Source: Heliomicrobium gestii (lineage in GTDB: Bacteria; Bacillota; Desulfitobacteriia; Heliobacteriales; Heliobacteriaceae). Taken from it: a stretch of 64,000 bases of DNA. The translations under genes and the position numbers were made by a program. The stretch's first letter is position 1. The number at the start of each line of letters is the position of its first letter. The notes under the pieces were generated by a model. That model made no database searches. It worked only from the letters and a program-made list of their open reading frames with translations, and was not told where the DNA came from. Of this stretch, positions 40,213 through 49,008 are shown one piece after another. The stretch covers positions 1 to 64,000 of the forward strand of contig NZ_WXEX01000011.1 in NCBI RefSeq assembly GCF_009877435.1. The letters are read 5' to 3'.

Positions 40213-42530
40213 CAGCCCTGCCCTTTGTCGTCGACAACGTATACACTTCCCGACTGCCGCTTGGCCTGCTTCTTCACCTCTGCCGCCACCTCGCCCAACT
40301 CCATCGGATGGTCGAACCGTCCAGGCCAGCATTCGACAACGGCCAGGGAAACCGACATGAGCGGGAAGACACAGGCGTTGCCCTGCCGGTCTTTTGACTC
40401 GATGCATTGGCGCTGCCGGTCCTCTGACGAATAGAGATTGCCGATTTCACTATCAAAGAAGGCGATGATCTCTTCACAGATGGGGCCGTGGGGACTGCCC
40501 GTCAAGATGATAAAGTCGTCGCCGCCGATATGGGCCAGCAGATCATCGCTGCGTCCGAAGGCATGGACAGCGTCGCCGGCCACCTTGGCCAACAGTTTGA
40601 TCGCCTGGTCGCCTCGCTCAAACCCGTAGCGATCATTGAAGGCCTTGAAGTTGTCCAGATCGAGGTAGATGACCGTAAAGGTCTGGTTCCACTCAAACCG
40701 CCGCAGGATATCCTGTTCGATGCGCGGGTTTCCCGGCAACCCCGTGAGCGGATTGGCCGCCAGGGCAAACTCCACCTGAATCCGGGTCATGTGGTCGAGG
40801 AGCGACCGGATGGAGACAACGCCAATGCATCGGTTCTCGCCGGTGACGATGATGTGGTCATAGAGGCGTTGCGCTTGTCGTGAGGTGACCATCTGGGAGA
40901 CGCGATCCAGGCGGACGGCGCCATCGACAATCAACGGGGCATGATCCATGACCAGGGACACGGGCCGATCGGCGTAGAGGGCGACGCCATACTGGTTGGC
41001 CAGGTGATGGTACATCTTGTCCCGCATCACCAATCCCACGGGCATTTCCTCGTCAAGGATGACCAGGCTGTTGCAATCAGGGTGACGCTGAAAGTGTTTC
41101 ATCGCCTCCCGCGTTAGCCGGTGCTTCTGCAAGGTGTGGCACTCCTCCACCAGGCCGCCGATCGTGACGGCGTGAAGCGGCTCCGGACGCCCGCGGGTCT
41201 TTTTTTCCGCTAGGACGGCGATCGACTCGGCGCTGGCCCCTTCCCCTGTCGGCGTTGGCCGTCCGATAAAATAGCCCTGACCGATATCCACACCGATCTG
41301 ACTTAAGAAGCGCAGTTCTTTCTCCGTTTCGATGCCCTCCGCCACAATTTTGGCGCCGATCTTACGCCCGAAAGTGACAAAAGTCTCCATGAGCGCCTGT
41401 TTGATCGGCGACGCATCGATGTCCCGGACGAGCGACATGTCGATCTTGATATAGTCAGGCTGCAGTTCGGCGATGGCTTGCAGGCTCGAGTAACCGGCGC
41501 CGGCGTCATCGACAGCCACCTGAAACCCTTGTTTGCGATAATGCTGGAGAGTCCGCCGAAAGCTGCCAAAGTCATGTATGGCTGTTCGCTCGGTGATTTC
41601 AAAAACGATATTGTGGGGACGCAAGCCGTACTCAGCGATCAGGCGACGTGTGTTGCCCTGAGCAAACTCAGGATCTTTCACCACTGAGGGGCTGATGTTG
41701 AGAAAGAGAAGTTGATCCTGCAGAAAATCGCCGCATTCGGCGACCGCCTTTCGCCTTATCTGCCGCTCTAAGGGGTAGAGCAGGCCGGCTTTCTCCGCTA
41801 AAGGAAAGAGGACGCTCGGCGAGGCAAAATAGCTGCCGGCAGGACCCCGGCAGAGGGCCTCGTAACCGATAAGCTCTCCCTTTTCCAGGTTAAGCAACGG
41901 TTGATAGACGACACGGAATTGTTCAGCTGACATCGCCGCTTTCAACTCCCATACCCGTCGAGACCATTTGGCGTCGCTGTGACCCTTCGCCATCGCCGTC
42001 GCTTCCTTGAGGGCATTGTAGACGAGGCTTTCCATGCTCAAGCCGGAGGCGGGGCGAAGAATAGCCCAGCCCAGGTGCAGATCGAGGGGTTCCCGCAAGA
42101 GACCGCTGAGGCTTTCGTTGATTGCGGCCAAGGCCTGACTGCGCAGGTCTTCCGCCAACCGCTCCAGAAAATCCAGAACCCTGCCGATTTCCCCCGGCGG
42201 CAGGGAGTAGTAAACAGCAAAATCGTCGCCGTTCAGGTTATGTATGAACAAACCGCGACCAACGCCCAGGATCGGTTTCGCCTCCATGATCGCCCGGCTC
42301 AGGTTGGTCAGCACCTGTTTGCAGACAGAAAAGCCGTAGCTCTGTTCGATGGCGGTAAAGCCGACAATGTCGAGGAAAACGAGACCGATGCCGTTTTCAT
42401 TTTCCAATCCCCGCTCGATCTGCTTGAGGACCTCGGCGCTGGACACAGTCGAGGGGAAAAAACACAACTCATGGGAGTAAGGCTGACCAAGGCCTCTCAG
42501 CCAACCTTCTAGCATATCGATGGTGCCCAA
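40209..42530 (-). CDS. GGDEF-EAL-CBS-GGDEF cyclic-di-GMP protein
   Basis: 773 residues. In order: a degenerate N-terminal GGDEF-like domain (about residues 30-190, site NGDDF); an EAL phosphodiesterase domain (about 205-440) with YEALCRGP, FEITERTA, VDDAGAGYSS and DYIKIDMS, so the catalytic acids are present; a CBS-pair region (about 455-580); and a C-terminal GGDEF domain with DLDNFKAFNDRYGFERGDQA and HIGGDDFIIL, close to an active site. It probably breaks down and may make c-di-GMP in response to a ligand at the CBS pair. TTG start at 42530 after AGGAGG. It is cytoplasmic, with no membrane helix. Confidence 0.9.
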   Translation of the reverse strand: MGTIDMLEGWLRGLGQPYSHELCFFPSTVSSAEVLKQIERGLENENGIGLVFLDIVGFTAIEQSYGFSVCKQVLTNLSRAIMEAKPILGVGRGLFIHNLNGDDFAVYYSLPPGEIGRVLDFLERLAEDLRSQALAAINESLSGLLREPLDLHLGWAILRPASGLSMESLVYNALKEATAMAKGHSDAKWSRRVWELKAAMSAEQFRVVYQPLLNLEKGELIGYEALCRGPAGSYFASPSVLFPLAEKAGLLYPLERQIRRKAVAECGDFLQDQLLFLNISPSVVKDPEFAQGNTRRLIAEYGLRPHNIVFEITERTAIHDFGSFRRTLQHYRKQGFQVAVDDAGAGYSSLQAIAELQPDYIKIDMSLVRDIDASPIKQALMETFVTFGRKIGAKIVAEGIETEKELRFLSQIGVDIGQGYFIGRPTPTGEGASAESIAVLAEKKTRGRPEPLHAVTIGGLVEECHTLQKHRLTREAMKHFQRHPDCNSLVILDEEMPVGLVMRDKMYHHLANQYGVALYADRPVSLVMDHAPLIVDGAVRLDRVSQMVTSRQAQRLYDHIIVTGENRCIGVVSIRSLLDHMTRIQVEFALAANPLTGLPGNPRIEQDILRRFEWNQTFTVIYLDLDNFKAFNDRYGFERGDQAIKLLAKVAGDAVHAFGRSDDLLAHIGGDDFIILTGSPHGPICEEIIAFFDSEIGNLYSSEDRQRQCIESKDRQGNACVFPLMSVSLAVVECWPGRFDHPMELGEVAAEVKKQAKRQSGSVYVVDDKGQGC

Positions 42531-42769
42531 GCCGTTTGCCTCCTGATTGTTTCATGCCCTTCGGGCGGGCTCGCGGTCACGATGCCTTCCGCGCCGGTTT
42601 CCAGACCGGCTGTGGCTCTCGCCTGCTGGGCCAAAAACTGGATGACCCGCAGCTTCAACTGCTGCTCCATCATCTGCACCGGTTCGGTAAAACGTCCAAT
42701 GGGCAAGGCGGCGATGGAGCGGGTCACCGAGAGTTCATTTTCAGCCTCCGGACAAAACGTTGTCATCAC
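42509..42769 (-). CDS. possible small protein upstream of the c-di-GMP gene
   Basis: 86 residues starting at GTG 42769 or ATG 42766, with GAGGGTG close by. The stop lies 22 bases inside the start of the GGDEF-EAL gene, which would couple their translation. The central part (MMEQQLKLRVIQFLAQQARA) could form a helix. No family is recognised, and the ORF may be chance. Confidence 0.35.
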   Translation of the reverse strand: MMTTFCPEAENELSVTRSIAALPIGRFTEPVQMMEQQLKLRVIQFLAQQARATAGLETGAEGIVTASPPEGHETIRRQTAWAPSIC

Positions 42770-42849
42770 CCTCGTTTCCCCCTTTCATGCTGTTTCACAA
42801 AGCAGCCTGAGAAACATGTCTGCATCCTATTTTTCAATCAATTGGCGGC

Positions 42850-42893
42850 AAGAAAAAAGAAGTCTTCTTCTCCCTAAGGAAGAATAAGACTTC
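42850..42893 (-). terminator. terminator of the phoB-phoR unit
   Basis: GAAGTCTT and AAGACTTC (extended by TTCTTCC/GGGAGAA) around a TTAG loop, followed on the minus strand by TTTTTT. It lies about 65 bases after the phoR stop in an AT-rich spacer. Confidence 0.88.
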
Positions 42894-42957
42894 GATTTTA
42901 TCAATAGATAAACGAGATGTTATTTTATTGTTAATTGATATATTGTGATTGTGCTCA

Positions 42958-44391
42958 TTATTCCTGGAGGGCGGGAAAGGAAACGGTGAAAATCGATCCG
43001 GCACCCACCTGAGAATGAACGGTCACCCGGCCGCCGCTGCGTTCGATGATGTGTTTGACGATGGCTAACCCGAGACCGGTGCCGCCCATCTCGCGCGAGC
43101 GGGCCTTGTCGACGCGGTAGAAGCGCTCAAAGATCCGCGGCAGGCTTTCTTCAGGGATGCCGATCCCTGTATCCTGCACCTCCAGGGTGACGTTTTGGTC
43201 CTGACGAAAGGCCCGGACATGGACGCGACCGCCCTCGGGGGTGTATTTGATCGCATTTTCTGTCAAGTTGACGAGCACCTGTTTCAGGTTGTCCGGCGAA
43301 AGCGGCAGTTGAGGCAGGTTTTTTTGCACATCCACCTGGAGGGTGATTCGTTTTTCCAGGGCGATGGGCTCCAAAAGATTGCGCACCCGTTGCATCTCCG
43401 GTTCCAGGAAGGCTTGGTCCTCAACCGCCCGCCCTGCCTGGCTCTCGATCCGCGAAAGCTGCAACAGGTCCTCGATCAGGCGCTGCAGGCGCTGGGTCTC
43501 TTCATTGATGATCGAAAGGAACCGTTTGGCCACCTTGGCGTCGTCCAGGGCGCCATCGAGGAGCGTCTCCACAAAGCCCTTGATCGACGTGAGCGGTGTC
43601 CGCAGTTCATGGGATACGTTGGCCACAAATTCGGTGCGCATCTGTTCAAGTCGCCGCACCTCGGTCACATCATCGATCACCATGGCCGCCCCCAGGAGAC
43701 GTCGCTGTTCAGTCCAAACGGGAACGACCTGCACCCGGAAGGTCTGCGGTTTGTTCGGCCAGAGCTGCAGCTGCTTTTTCTGGACTTCGCCCGTGTTCAA
43801 GGCCTGGATGAGCAAGCTCTCCAATTCCCGATGGCGGAAGGCCTCCAGAAGCAGCTTGCCCCGGACACGGTCCGATTGAATCCGCAACATCTGCTCGGCG
43901 GCGCTGTTCATCAACAGGATGCGGCCCATGTGATCAAAGCCGACGACGCCCTCGACCATCGATTCCAGGATCGTCTCAAACTTCGTTTTGTCCTGGCTCA
44001 ACTGGTGGATCTTGTGGCGAACGCTCTCCGTCGTCTCATAGATCGCCTTGGCCAGTTGACCCAACTCATCGGGCTGATCCATCCAGTAGTGGCTCGCCCC
44101 ATGGCCCGCCTCCAACCGGCGAACAATCCCTGTGTATTCCTCCAAGGTTTTGGCCAGTTGCCCCGCCCATTGAAAGACGACGCCTGTGGAAAAAGCGAAA
44201 AAGAAGACCAACGTGGCCAGCAAACCTGGATGGGTTTCCAACACATCGATGGCGAAGTAGTAAATCCAACCCAACGGCAAGAGCACGAGGACGACAAAGG
44301 CCGCTGTGATTCGCCACCGCAGGCTGTGTCGCGCCGCTACGAACTCTGTACCTTCTGACCTGGAGCGCCCCTCCTCCCGGAAGCTGGCCAT
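42958..44391 (-). CDS. phoR: phosphate-regulon sensor histidine kinase PhoR/PnpS
   Basis: 477 residues. Two membrane helices lie at about residues 27-48 and 58-78 with only a short external loop. A HAMP-like segment and a PAS domain (about 135-235) follow. HisKA has FVANVSHELRTPLTSIKGF (phospho-His), and the ATPase domain has NLTENAIKYTP, DTGIGIP and GGTGLGLAIVKHI. The short loop suggests it senses state through Pst/PhoU rather than binding phosphate itself. It starts 2 bases after the phoB stop. Confidence 0.94.
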   Translation of the reverse strand: MASFREEGRSRSEGTEFVAARHSLRWRITAAFVVLVLLPLGWIYYFAIDVLETHPGLLATLVFFFAFSTGVVFQWAGQLAKTLEEYTGIVRRLEAGHGASHYWMDQPDELGQLAKAIYETTESVRHKIHQLSQDKTKFETILESMVEGVVGFDHMGRILLMNSAAEQMLRIQSDRVRGKLLLEAFRHRELESLLIQALNTGEVQKKQLQLWPNKPQTFRVQVVPVWTEQRRLLGAAMVIDDVTEVRRLEQMRTEFVANVSHELRTPLTSIKGFVETLLDGALDDAKVAKRFLSIINEETQRLQRLIEDLLQLSRIESQAGRAVEDQAFLEPEMQRVRNLLEPIALEKRITLQVDVQKNLPQLPLSPDNLKQVLVNLTENAIKYTPEGGRVHVRAFRQDQNVTLEVQDTGIGIPEESLPRIFERFYRVDKARSREMGGTGLGLAIVKHIIERSGGRVTVHSQVGAGSIFTVSFPALQE

Positions 44392-44393
44392 GA

Positions 44394-45092
44394 TCAGACC
44401 TCCGGGTCGCGAAACTTGTACCCGACGCCGCGAACCGTTTCAATGTACCGGGGATTGCCCGGATCTTTTTCAACCTTTTGCCGCAGATGGCGGATGTGGA
44501 CATCGACGGTCCGGCTGTCACCGAAGAAATCATATCCCCAGATGCGTTCCAACAAAAACTCGCGGGTGAACACCTTTCCGGGATGAGAAGCGAGCCAGCG
44601 CAGCAGTTCAAACTCCTTCGGCGTCAAGTCCTGTTTGACGCCCCCCACTCGGATCTCATAGCGATCGGCGTCGATGGTCAACTCGCCTACCTGCATGGGA
44701 CCGCCGGTGCGCCCATCTCCCCGGGAGGTGCGCCGCAACAGCGCCTTGATGCGGGCAACCAATTCGCGCGGGCTGAAGGGCTTGGTCATGTAGTCGTCGG
44801 CCCCCATCTCGAGGCCGATCACCTTGTCCACCTCTTCCCCTTTGGCGGTCAACATGAGGATGGGCAGGTGGGAGGAATGGTTCCGCGACCGGACCCGCCG
44901 GCAAAGTTCAAGTCCATCGAGGCGCGGCAACATCAGATCGAGGATGATCAGGTCCGGAAGCTCCTCTTGCAGGTACGCCAGGGCCGCCTCCCCGTCGACA
45001 GCCGCCTGGACGGCGTGGCCCTCCTTTTCCAGGTTGAAGCGAACCAGTTCCAATATGTGTTGATCATCTTCCACAACCAGGATCTTTGCCAT
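44394..45092 (-). CDS. phoB: phosphate-regulon response regulator PhoB/PhoP
   Basis: 232 residues. The receiver domain has Asp9-Asp10 (VVEDD), phospho-acceptor Asp52 (LIILDLMLP) and the conserved Lys in DDYMTKPFSPREL. The C-terminal winged helix is of the OmpR/PhoB type (KVFTREFLLERIWGYDFFGD, VDVHIRHLRQKVE). It should bind the direct repeats upstream of pstS. It is co-transcribed with phoR, about 2.8 kb from its likely target. Confidence 0.95.
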   Translation of the reverse strand: MAKILVVEDDQHILELVRFNLEKEGHAVQAAVDGEAALAYLQEELPDLIILDLMLPRLDGLELCRRVRSRNHSSHLPILMLTAKGEEVDKVIGLEMGADDYMTKPFSPRELVARIKALLRRTSRGDGRTGGPMQVGELTIDADRYEIRVGGVKQDLTPKEFELLRWLASHPGKVFTREFLLERIWGYDFFGDSRTVDVHIRHLRQKVEKDPGNPRYIETVRGVGYKFRDPEV

Positions 45093-45127
45093 AGTTCCTC
45101 CTTATCGATAAACCTCAGCGGCAAAAA

Positions 45128-45952
45128 TTACGACTGCCCAGAGGCCTTCAGCATGATCAGTGCAGCCTGGCGACCGGTTCGCCCTTTGTCGCGGCGATAG
45201 GAAAACAGCGTATCTGTACAAGAGGTGCACCGGCCCAATTCCCCGATATGGGCCTCCTCGATCCCAGACATCACCAACTGCAGGCGCTGGGCGAGGGCCA
45301 GATGGAGCGCTCGCTTGCCCTCACTGTCGCGCGGTCCGAGAACCGCTTCAGCGAAGGCCCATCGTTCGCCAAAGGCCGCGGCCACATCATCGCCGACAGG
45401 GTAACAACAAGGGCCGATCTGGGGGCCGATCGCCACTCGGATGTCGCCAGGGCGGCTGCCCCGGGCGACAAAAGCCTCCACCATCTTCTTCGGCAAACCG
45501 GCAACGGTGCCTCGCCACCCGGCATGGACCGCGCCGATGCGCCGGGCCTGGGGATCATAAAACAGCAACAGACCACAGTCGGCGCCGAAGACGGCCAGAG
45601 GCACGCCGGCCGCCTCGGTGGCCAAGGCGTCAGCATCGATCGGCGTCGCAGGAATCGCTCCGTCAATATCCTCCCCTGGACCGACCCAGACGATCCGGTC
45701 GCTGTGGACCTGGTTGACACAAACCCAGTCGCCCTCGGGCAACCCCAGCGACCGGGACAAGGCCTGGCGGTTCTGCTTGACCCGGCCTGGCTCATCGCCC
45801 ACATGAAGGGCCACATTGAGCCCGTCATAGGGCGGGTCGCTGAAGCCTCCCCTGCGAGTGGAAAAGGCGTGAACGGCGCCAGCGGGCCAGCCAAAGCGGT
45901 AGTAGCTGAGCGTTCCGTCGTCGATCTGTTCCCAACGGGTAGATTCCGCCAT
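45128..45952 (-). CDS. pgeF: PgeF/YfiH multicopper-like purine nucleoside phosphorylase
   Basis: 274 residues from ATG 45952 after GAGGGGGATATCC. Family motifs are VNQVHSDRIVWV, VFGADCGLLLFYDP, AVHAGWRGTVAGL (metal-site His) and IGPCCYPVG. Proteins of this family act on purine nucleosides; the old name is laccase-domain protein, and some affect peptidoglycan recycling. In Bacillus ylmD lies next to ylmE; here the two are 12 kb apart. Confidence 0.93.
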   Translation of the reverse strand: MAESTRWEQIDDGTLSYYRFGWPAGAVHAFSTRRGGFSDPPYDGLNVALHVGDEPGRVKQNRQALSRSLGLPEGDWVCVNQVHSDRIVWVGPGEDIDGAIPATPIDADALATEAAGVPLAVFGADCGLLLFYDPQARRIGAVHAGWRGTVAGLPKKMVEAFVARGSRPGDIRVAIGPQIGPCCYPVGDDVAAAFGERWAFAEAVLGPRDSEGKRALHLALAQRLQLVMSGIEEAHIGELGRCTSCTDTLFSYRRDKGRTGRQAALIMLKASGQS

Positions 45953-45983
45953 GGATATCCCCCTCTGTATAAAAAAAATCAAG

Positions 45984-46484
45984 CTATGCCATAGCTTGCA
46001 AGGCGCGGCCGGCGGCCATCGATTCTTTGCTCAAAAGGATCCGCTGGTTCCTGGATCCCCGAAAAGGCAGCGACAGTTCCCGCAGGGATTCGACGTAAGG
46101 GCCATCGACGAGCCAATCGGCCAGGGAAAGGAGTTCAAAGACATCGCCGTCGTTCCGGCTTCGCTCCAGCAGGGTTTCGAAGGTGTATCCCGAGTAAAGA
46201 ACCAGATGTCTTCCTGTCGCTTTTATCCGGCGGGCCAGTTCGGCGAAGGCAGTCGCCTGTTCAAAGGGTTCCCCTCCGGAAAACGTCACCCCCTGGATAT
46301 GGCGTGCCCGGTCGATCTCGGCCAGGACCTCCTCCACTTCCATTTCGACACCCCCGAGCGGGTCGTGGGTATGGGGGTTGTGGCAACCGGAACACTGATG
46401 CGGGCATCCCTGGGCAAAGACGGTGGCCCGCACCCCCGGGCCGTCGACAAAGCTGTCTGTCACAATACCGGCCAATCGTATCTT
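45984..46484 (-). CDS. nrdG: anaerobic ribonucleotide reductase activating protein
   Basis: 166 residues from ATG 46484. It is a radical SAM enzyme that makes the glycyl radical on NrdD. The cluster motif is CPHQCSGCHN (CxxxCxxC, about residue 28), followed by GVTFSGGEPFEQA. It lies about 14 kb from nrdD in this window, whereas these two are usually adjacent. Confidence 0.94.
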   Translation of the reverse strand, partial: KIRLAGIVTDSFVDGPGVRATVFAQGCPHQCSGCHNPHTHDPLGGVEMEVEEVLAEIDRARHIQGVTFSGGEPFEQATAFAELARRIKATGRHLVLYSGYTFETLLERSRNDGDVFELLSLADWLVDGPYVESLRELSLPFRGSRNQRILLSKESMAAGRALQAMA

Positions 46485-46530
46485 CATTGCGCGTCCCACC
46501 TCGTCTCAATTATAGGTGAAGGCGCAGGGA

Positions 46531-46560
46531 GTGAAAAGCCCCCCGCCAGCGGCGGAGGGC
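46531..46560 (-). terminator. terminator of the YugP-type peptidase gene
   Basis: GCCCTCCGCC pairs with GGCGGGGGGC around a short loop, followed on the minus strand by TTTTC, before nrdG. Confidence 0.75.
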
Positions 46561-46578
46561 CTTTGAGAACCGTCTTTC

Positions 46579-47265
46579 CTATTCGTCTCGATTGGACGAG
46601 GAGAAGATTAACACATACTTAACCAGTTCGGCCACCGCCACGAGCGCTGAGGCCACATAGGTCAGGGCGGCCGCGCCGAGGACCTTTTTGACCAGACCCA
46701 CCTCATCACGGCCCACATAATTGTAATGAGCGAGCATCTGCATGGCCCGGTTCGAGGCGTTGAATTCCACCGGCAGGGTGATCACCTGGAAGAGCACGGC
46801 GGCGCTGAAAAAGACGATTCCCAACAAGATCATGCCGCTCCAATGGAGAAAAAAGCCGATCAGGATGAGCGGAAAGGCCAGCGACGATCCGATGTTGGCA
46901 ACGGGAACAAAGGCATGGCGGAGCGATAGCGGCACATAGTCATTCGCATGCTGAATGGCATGGCCCACCTCGTGGGCGGCAACGCCGAGCGATGCGACCG
47001 AGTACCCGTGATAGACATCAGGCGACAGCCGAACCGCTTTTGCTCCGGGATCATAATGGTCCGAAAGCCGGCCTTCGACCATCTCGACGGGCACGTGATG
47101 GAGACCGTTGGCGTCGAGCAACCCTCTGGCCACCTGGGCGCCTGTGTTGCCGCCGCGTGCGGAAACTTCTGAGTACTTGCTGAAGGTGCTGGACACCTTG
47201 TACTGCGCATACAGGGCCAGGAAAAAGAAGGGCACGACGATCAGGTCATAGGCGGAATAGAACAT
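46579..47265 (-). CDS. YugP-type zinc-dependent membrane peptidase
   Basis: 228 residues with about four membrane helices. The metal-binding motif is LGVAAHEVGHAIQHA (HExxH, about residues 96-110). The family is Zn_peptidase_2 (YugP). Conserved LSPDVYHGYSVAS precedes it, and LPVEFNASNRAM lies after the second helix pair. The substrate is unknown. The ATG follows GAAAGGTGAATTC. Confidence 0.93.
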   Translation of the reverse strand: MFYSAYDLIVVPFFFLALYAQYKVSSTFSKYSEVSARGGNTGAQVARGLLDANGLHHVPVEMVEGRLSDHYDPGAKAVRLSPDVYHGYSVASLGVAAHEVGHAIQHANDYVPLSLRHAFVPVANIGSSLAFPLILIGFFLHWSGMILLGIVFFSAAVLFQVITLPVEFNASNRAMQMLAHYNYVGRDEVGLVKKVLGAAALTYVASALVAVAELVKYVLIFSSSNRDE

Positions 47266-47368
47266 GAATTCACCTTTCCTTTCCCTTCGCTGAACAATGG
47301 AATAAAACGGGGCTGCACACTCAATATTTTAGCGGAAAGGCAAAAGCATTGTCAATCTGTCATCCATT

Positions 47369-48130
47369 TTATTCCATATCTTGTTCAGCCGCCTGCCAGC
47401 GACAGAGCCATGCCTCGGCCAGATCGACGAGCAGGATCAAGGCGAATCCAAGCAGTCCCATAGCGATGATCCCGGCGAACATCTCTGCAGAGGCGGCGCG
47501 GCTCCAGGCATCCATGATGTAGTAACCGAGCCCCTCGGTGGTCGCGAAAGATTCCACCAGGAAGAGAACGGCCACCGCTGTTCCCATGCTGATGCGCAAG
47601 GAAGTCAGGATGTCGGGCACACAGGCGGGGATGATCACATGGCGATAGAGGTCCCAGCCGCTGCCCCCCAGGGAACGGAGGGAGAGCAGGTCGTATTCGC
47701 GGACGCTTCGGGCGGCGTCCCGCGTCGTCACCAGGATCTGATAAGAGACGATCAGGGTGATCAGAAAGACCTTTGAGGCATCGCCGATGCCGAGAAAGAG
47801 CAGCACCAGCGGCAAAAAGACGATTTTCGGGATGGGATAGGTGAGAAAGACGACCGGCGCCACCCAGCGATCGGCCTTCGGGTTTCTCCCCAGAAAGAGA
47901 CCGGCGGGAACGGCCAGCAGGATCGAGAGAAAAAGGCTGACCAGCACCCGAAAGGTACTGGCCCAAAGGTGGCTCGGCAAGGGGCCTGAAAAGGATATGC
48001 CAAAAGCACGGAAGGCCTCGCCCGGCGTGGGCAGCATGGGGTTGTGAACGGCCTGCGCCAGCAGCTGCCAAAGAGCGATCAGGACAAGGGCGGCGCCGAC
48101 CATCGCCAGGCCGCTGCGCAATCGCCTCAT
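47369..48130 (-). CDS. ABC transporter permease (NitT/TauT/ThiX-type)
   Basis: 253 residues with six or so hydrophobic segments. The permease loop motif is EYDLLSLRSLGGSGWDLYRHVI. This is the SsuC/TauC/ThiX fold. The ATG overlaps the ATPase stop (ATGA). It is the last gene of the transporter operon downstream of two ThiC-family genes, which suggests it moves a thiamin- or cobamide-related precursor (inference). Sulfonate or nitrate relatives cannot be excluded. Confidence 0.85.
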   Translation of the reverse strand: MRRLRSGLAMVGAALVLIALWQLLAQAVHNPMLPTPGEAFRAFGISFSGPLPSHLWASTFRVLVSLFLSILLAVPAGLFLGRNPKADRWVAPVVFLTYPIPKIVFLPLVLLFLGIGDASKVFLITLIVSYQILVTTRDAARSVREYDLLSLRSLGGSGWDLYRHVIIPACVPDILTSLRISMGTAVAVLFLVESFATTEGLGYYIMDAWSRAASAEMFAGIIAMGLLGFALILLVDLAEAWLCRWQAAEQDME

Positions 48131-49008
48131 CGTCCCTCCCTCCTTTCGGAAGCGGTGACCATGAGCCGGCGGATCTCGTCACAGGCGGCGTGAAATCCCT
48201 TTTGCCGGCGGTAGTCCGGCGCGCCGGCGCCGCTGTTTTCCACTTGGCCGATGATCCGCAGCGGGGGGCCGTCGAGGATGAGGATGCGCTGGCCGAGGAA
48301 GGCGGCCTCCTCGATGCTGTGGGTGACGAGGACGATGGTCAGCCCATCGCGGCCGGCGATCTCCAGGATCAGATCCTGGAGCGACTCCCGTGTCAACGCG
48401 TCGAGCGAAGAAAACGGTTCATCCATCAGCAACAGGTCCGGTTGTGTCGCCAAGGCACGGCCCACGGCCACCCGTTGCCGTTGCCCGCCGGAGAGTTGGC
48501 GGGGATAGCGGCGCTCTGTTCCCGCCAGGCCGAGCCGTTCGATCACGGGACGAACCTGCTCGACGGCCTCTCGCCCCCCCAACCCTTTTATCCGCAAGCC
48601 CAGGGCGATATTCTCTTCGACCGTCTTCCAGGGGAAGAGACCGAAGTCCTGCAGGATCAGCGACGTTTGGGGCCGGGGGCCGGCCAGTGGGCGGCCGCCC
48701 ACATCCAACCGGCCGCCCCCATGGCGACCGCCGGTGTCACTCGGGTCGCCGGCGTTGCTGCGGTCGCCGGTGTTGCTACTGGCTTTGTTGCTACTCGCGG
48801 TGTCGCCGCGGTCGCCGTTGTCGTTACGGCCGCCGCTGGGCCGGAGCAACCCCGCCAGCAGCAGCAGCAGGGTGCTCTTCCCGCAACCGGAAGGTCCGAT
48901 CAGGACACAACGCTCCCCCTCGGGAACGGTGAGGTCAAAGTCATCCAATATGGTTACATTGTTCCCCGGTTGGCGGTAAGCCAACCGGAGATCCCTGGCG
49001 ACAATCAT
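48127..49008 (-). CDS. ABC transporter ATP-binding protein with a low-complexity insert
   Basis: 293 residues. Walker A is [18 protein letters not shown], the signature is [15 protein letters not shown] and Walker B is [15 protein letters not shown]. Between Walker A and the Q-loop ([13 protein letters not shown]), at about residues 58-112, lies an insert of roughly 50 residues rich in Gly, Asp, Asn, Arg and Ser (units like [16 protein letters not shown]). Related SsuB/TauB/ThiZ proteins have only about 15 residues here. The insert is encoded by near-repeats in 48720-48840. Start and stop codons overlap those of the neighbours by 4 bases. Confidence 0.9.
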   Translation of the reverse strand: MIVARDLRLAYRQPGNNVTILDDFDLTVPEGERCVLIGPSGCGKSTLLLLLAGLLRPSGGRNDNGDRGDTASSNKASSNTGDRSNAGDPSDTGGRHGGGRLDVGGRPLAGPRPQTSLILQDFGLFPWKTVEENIALGLRIKGLGGREAVEQVRPVIERLGLAGTERRYPRQLSGGQRQRVAVGRALATQPDLLLMDEPFSSLDALTRESLQDLILEIAGRDGLTIVLVTHSIEEAAFLGQRILILDGPPLRIIGQVENSGAGAPDYRRQKGFHAACDEIRRLMVTASERREGR

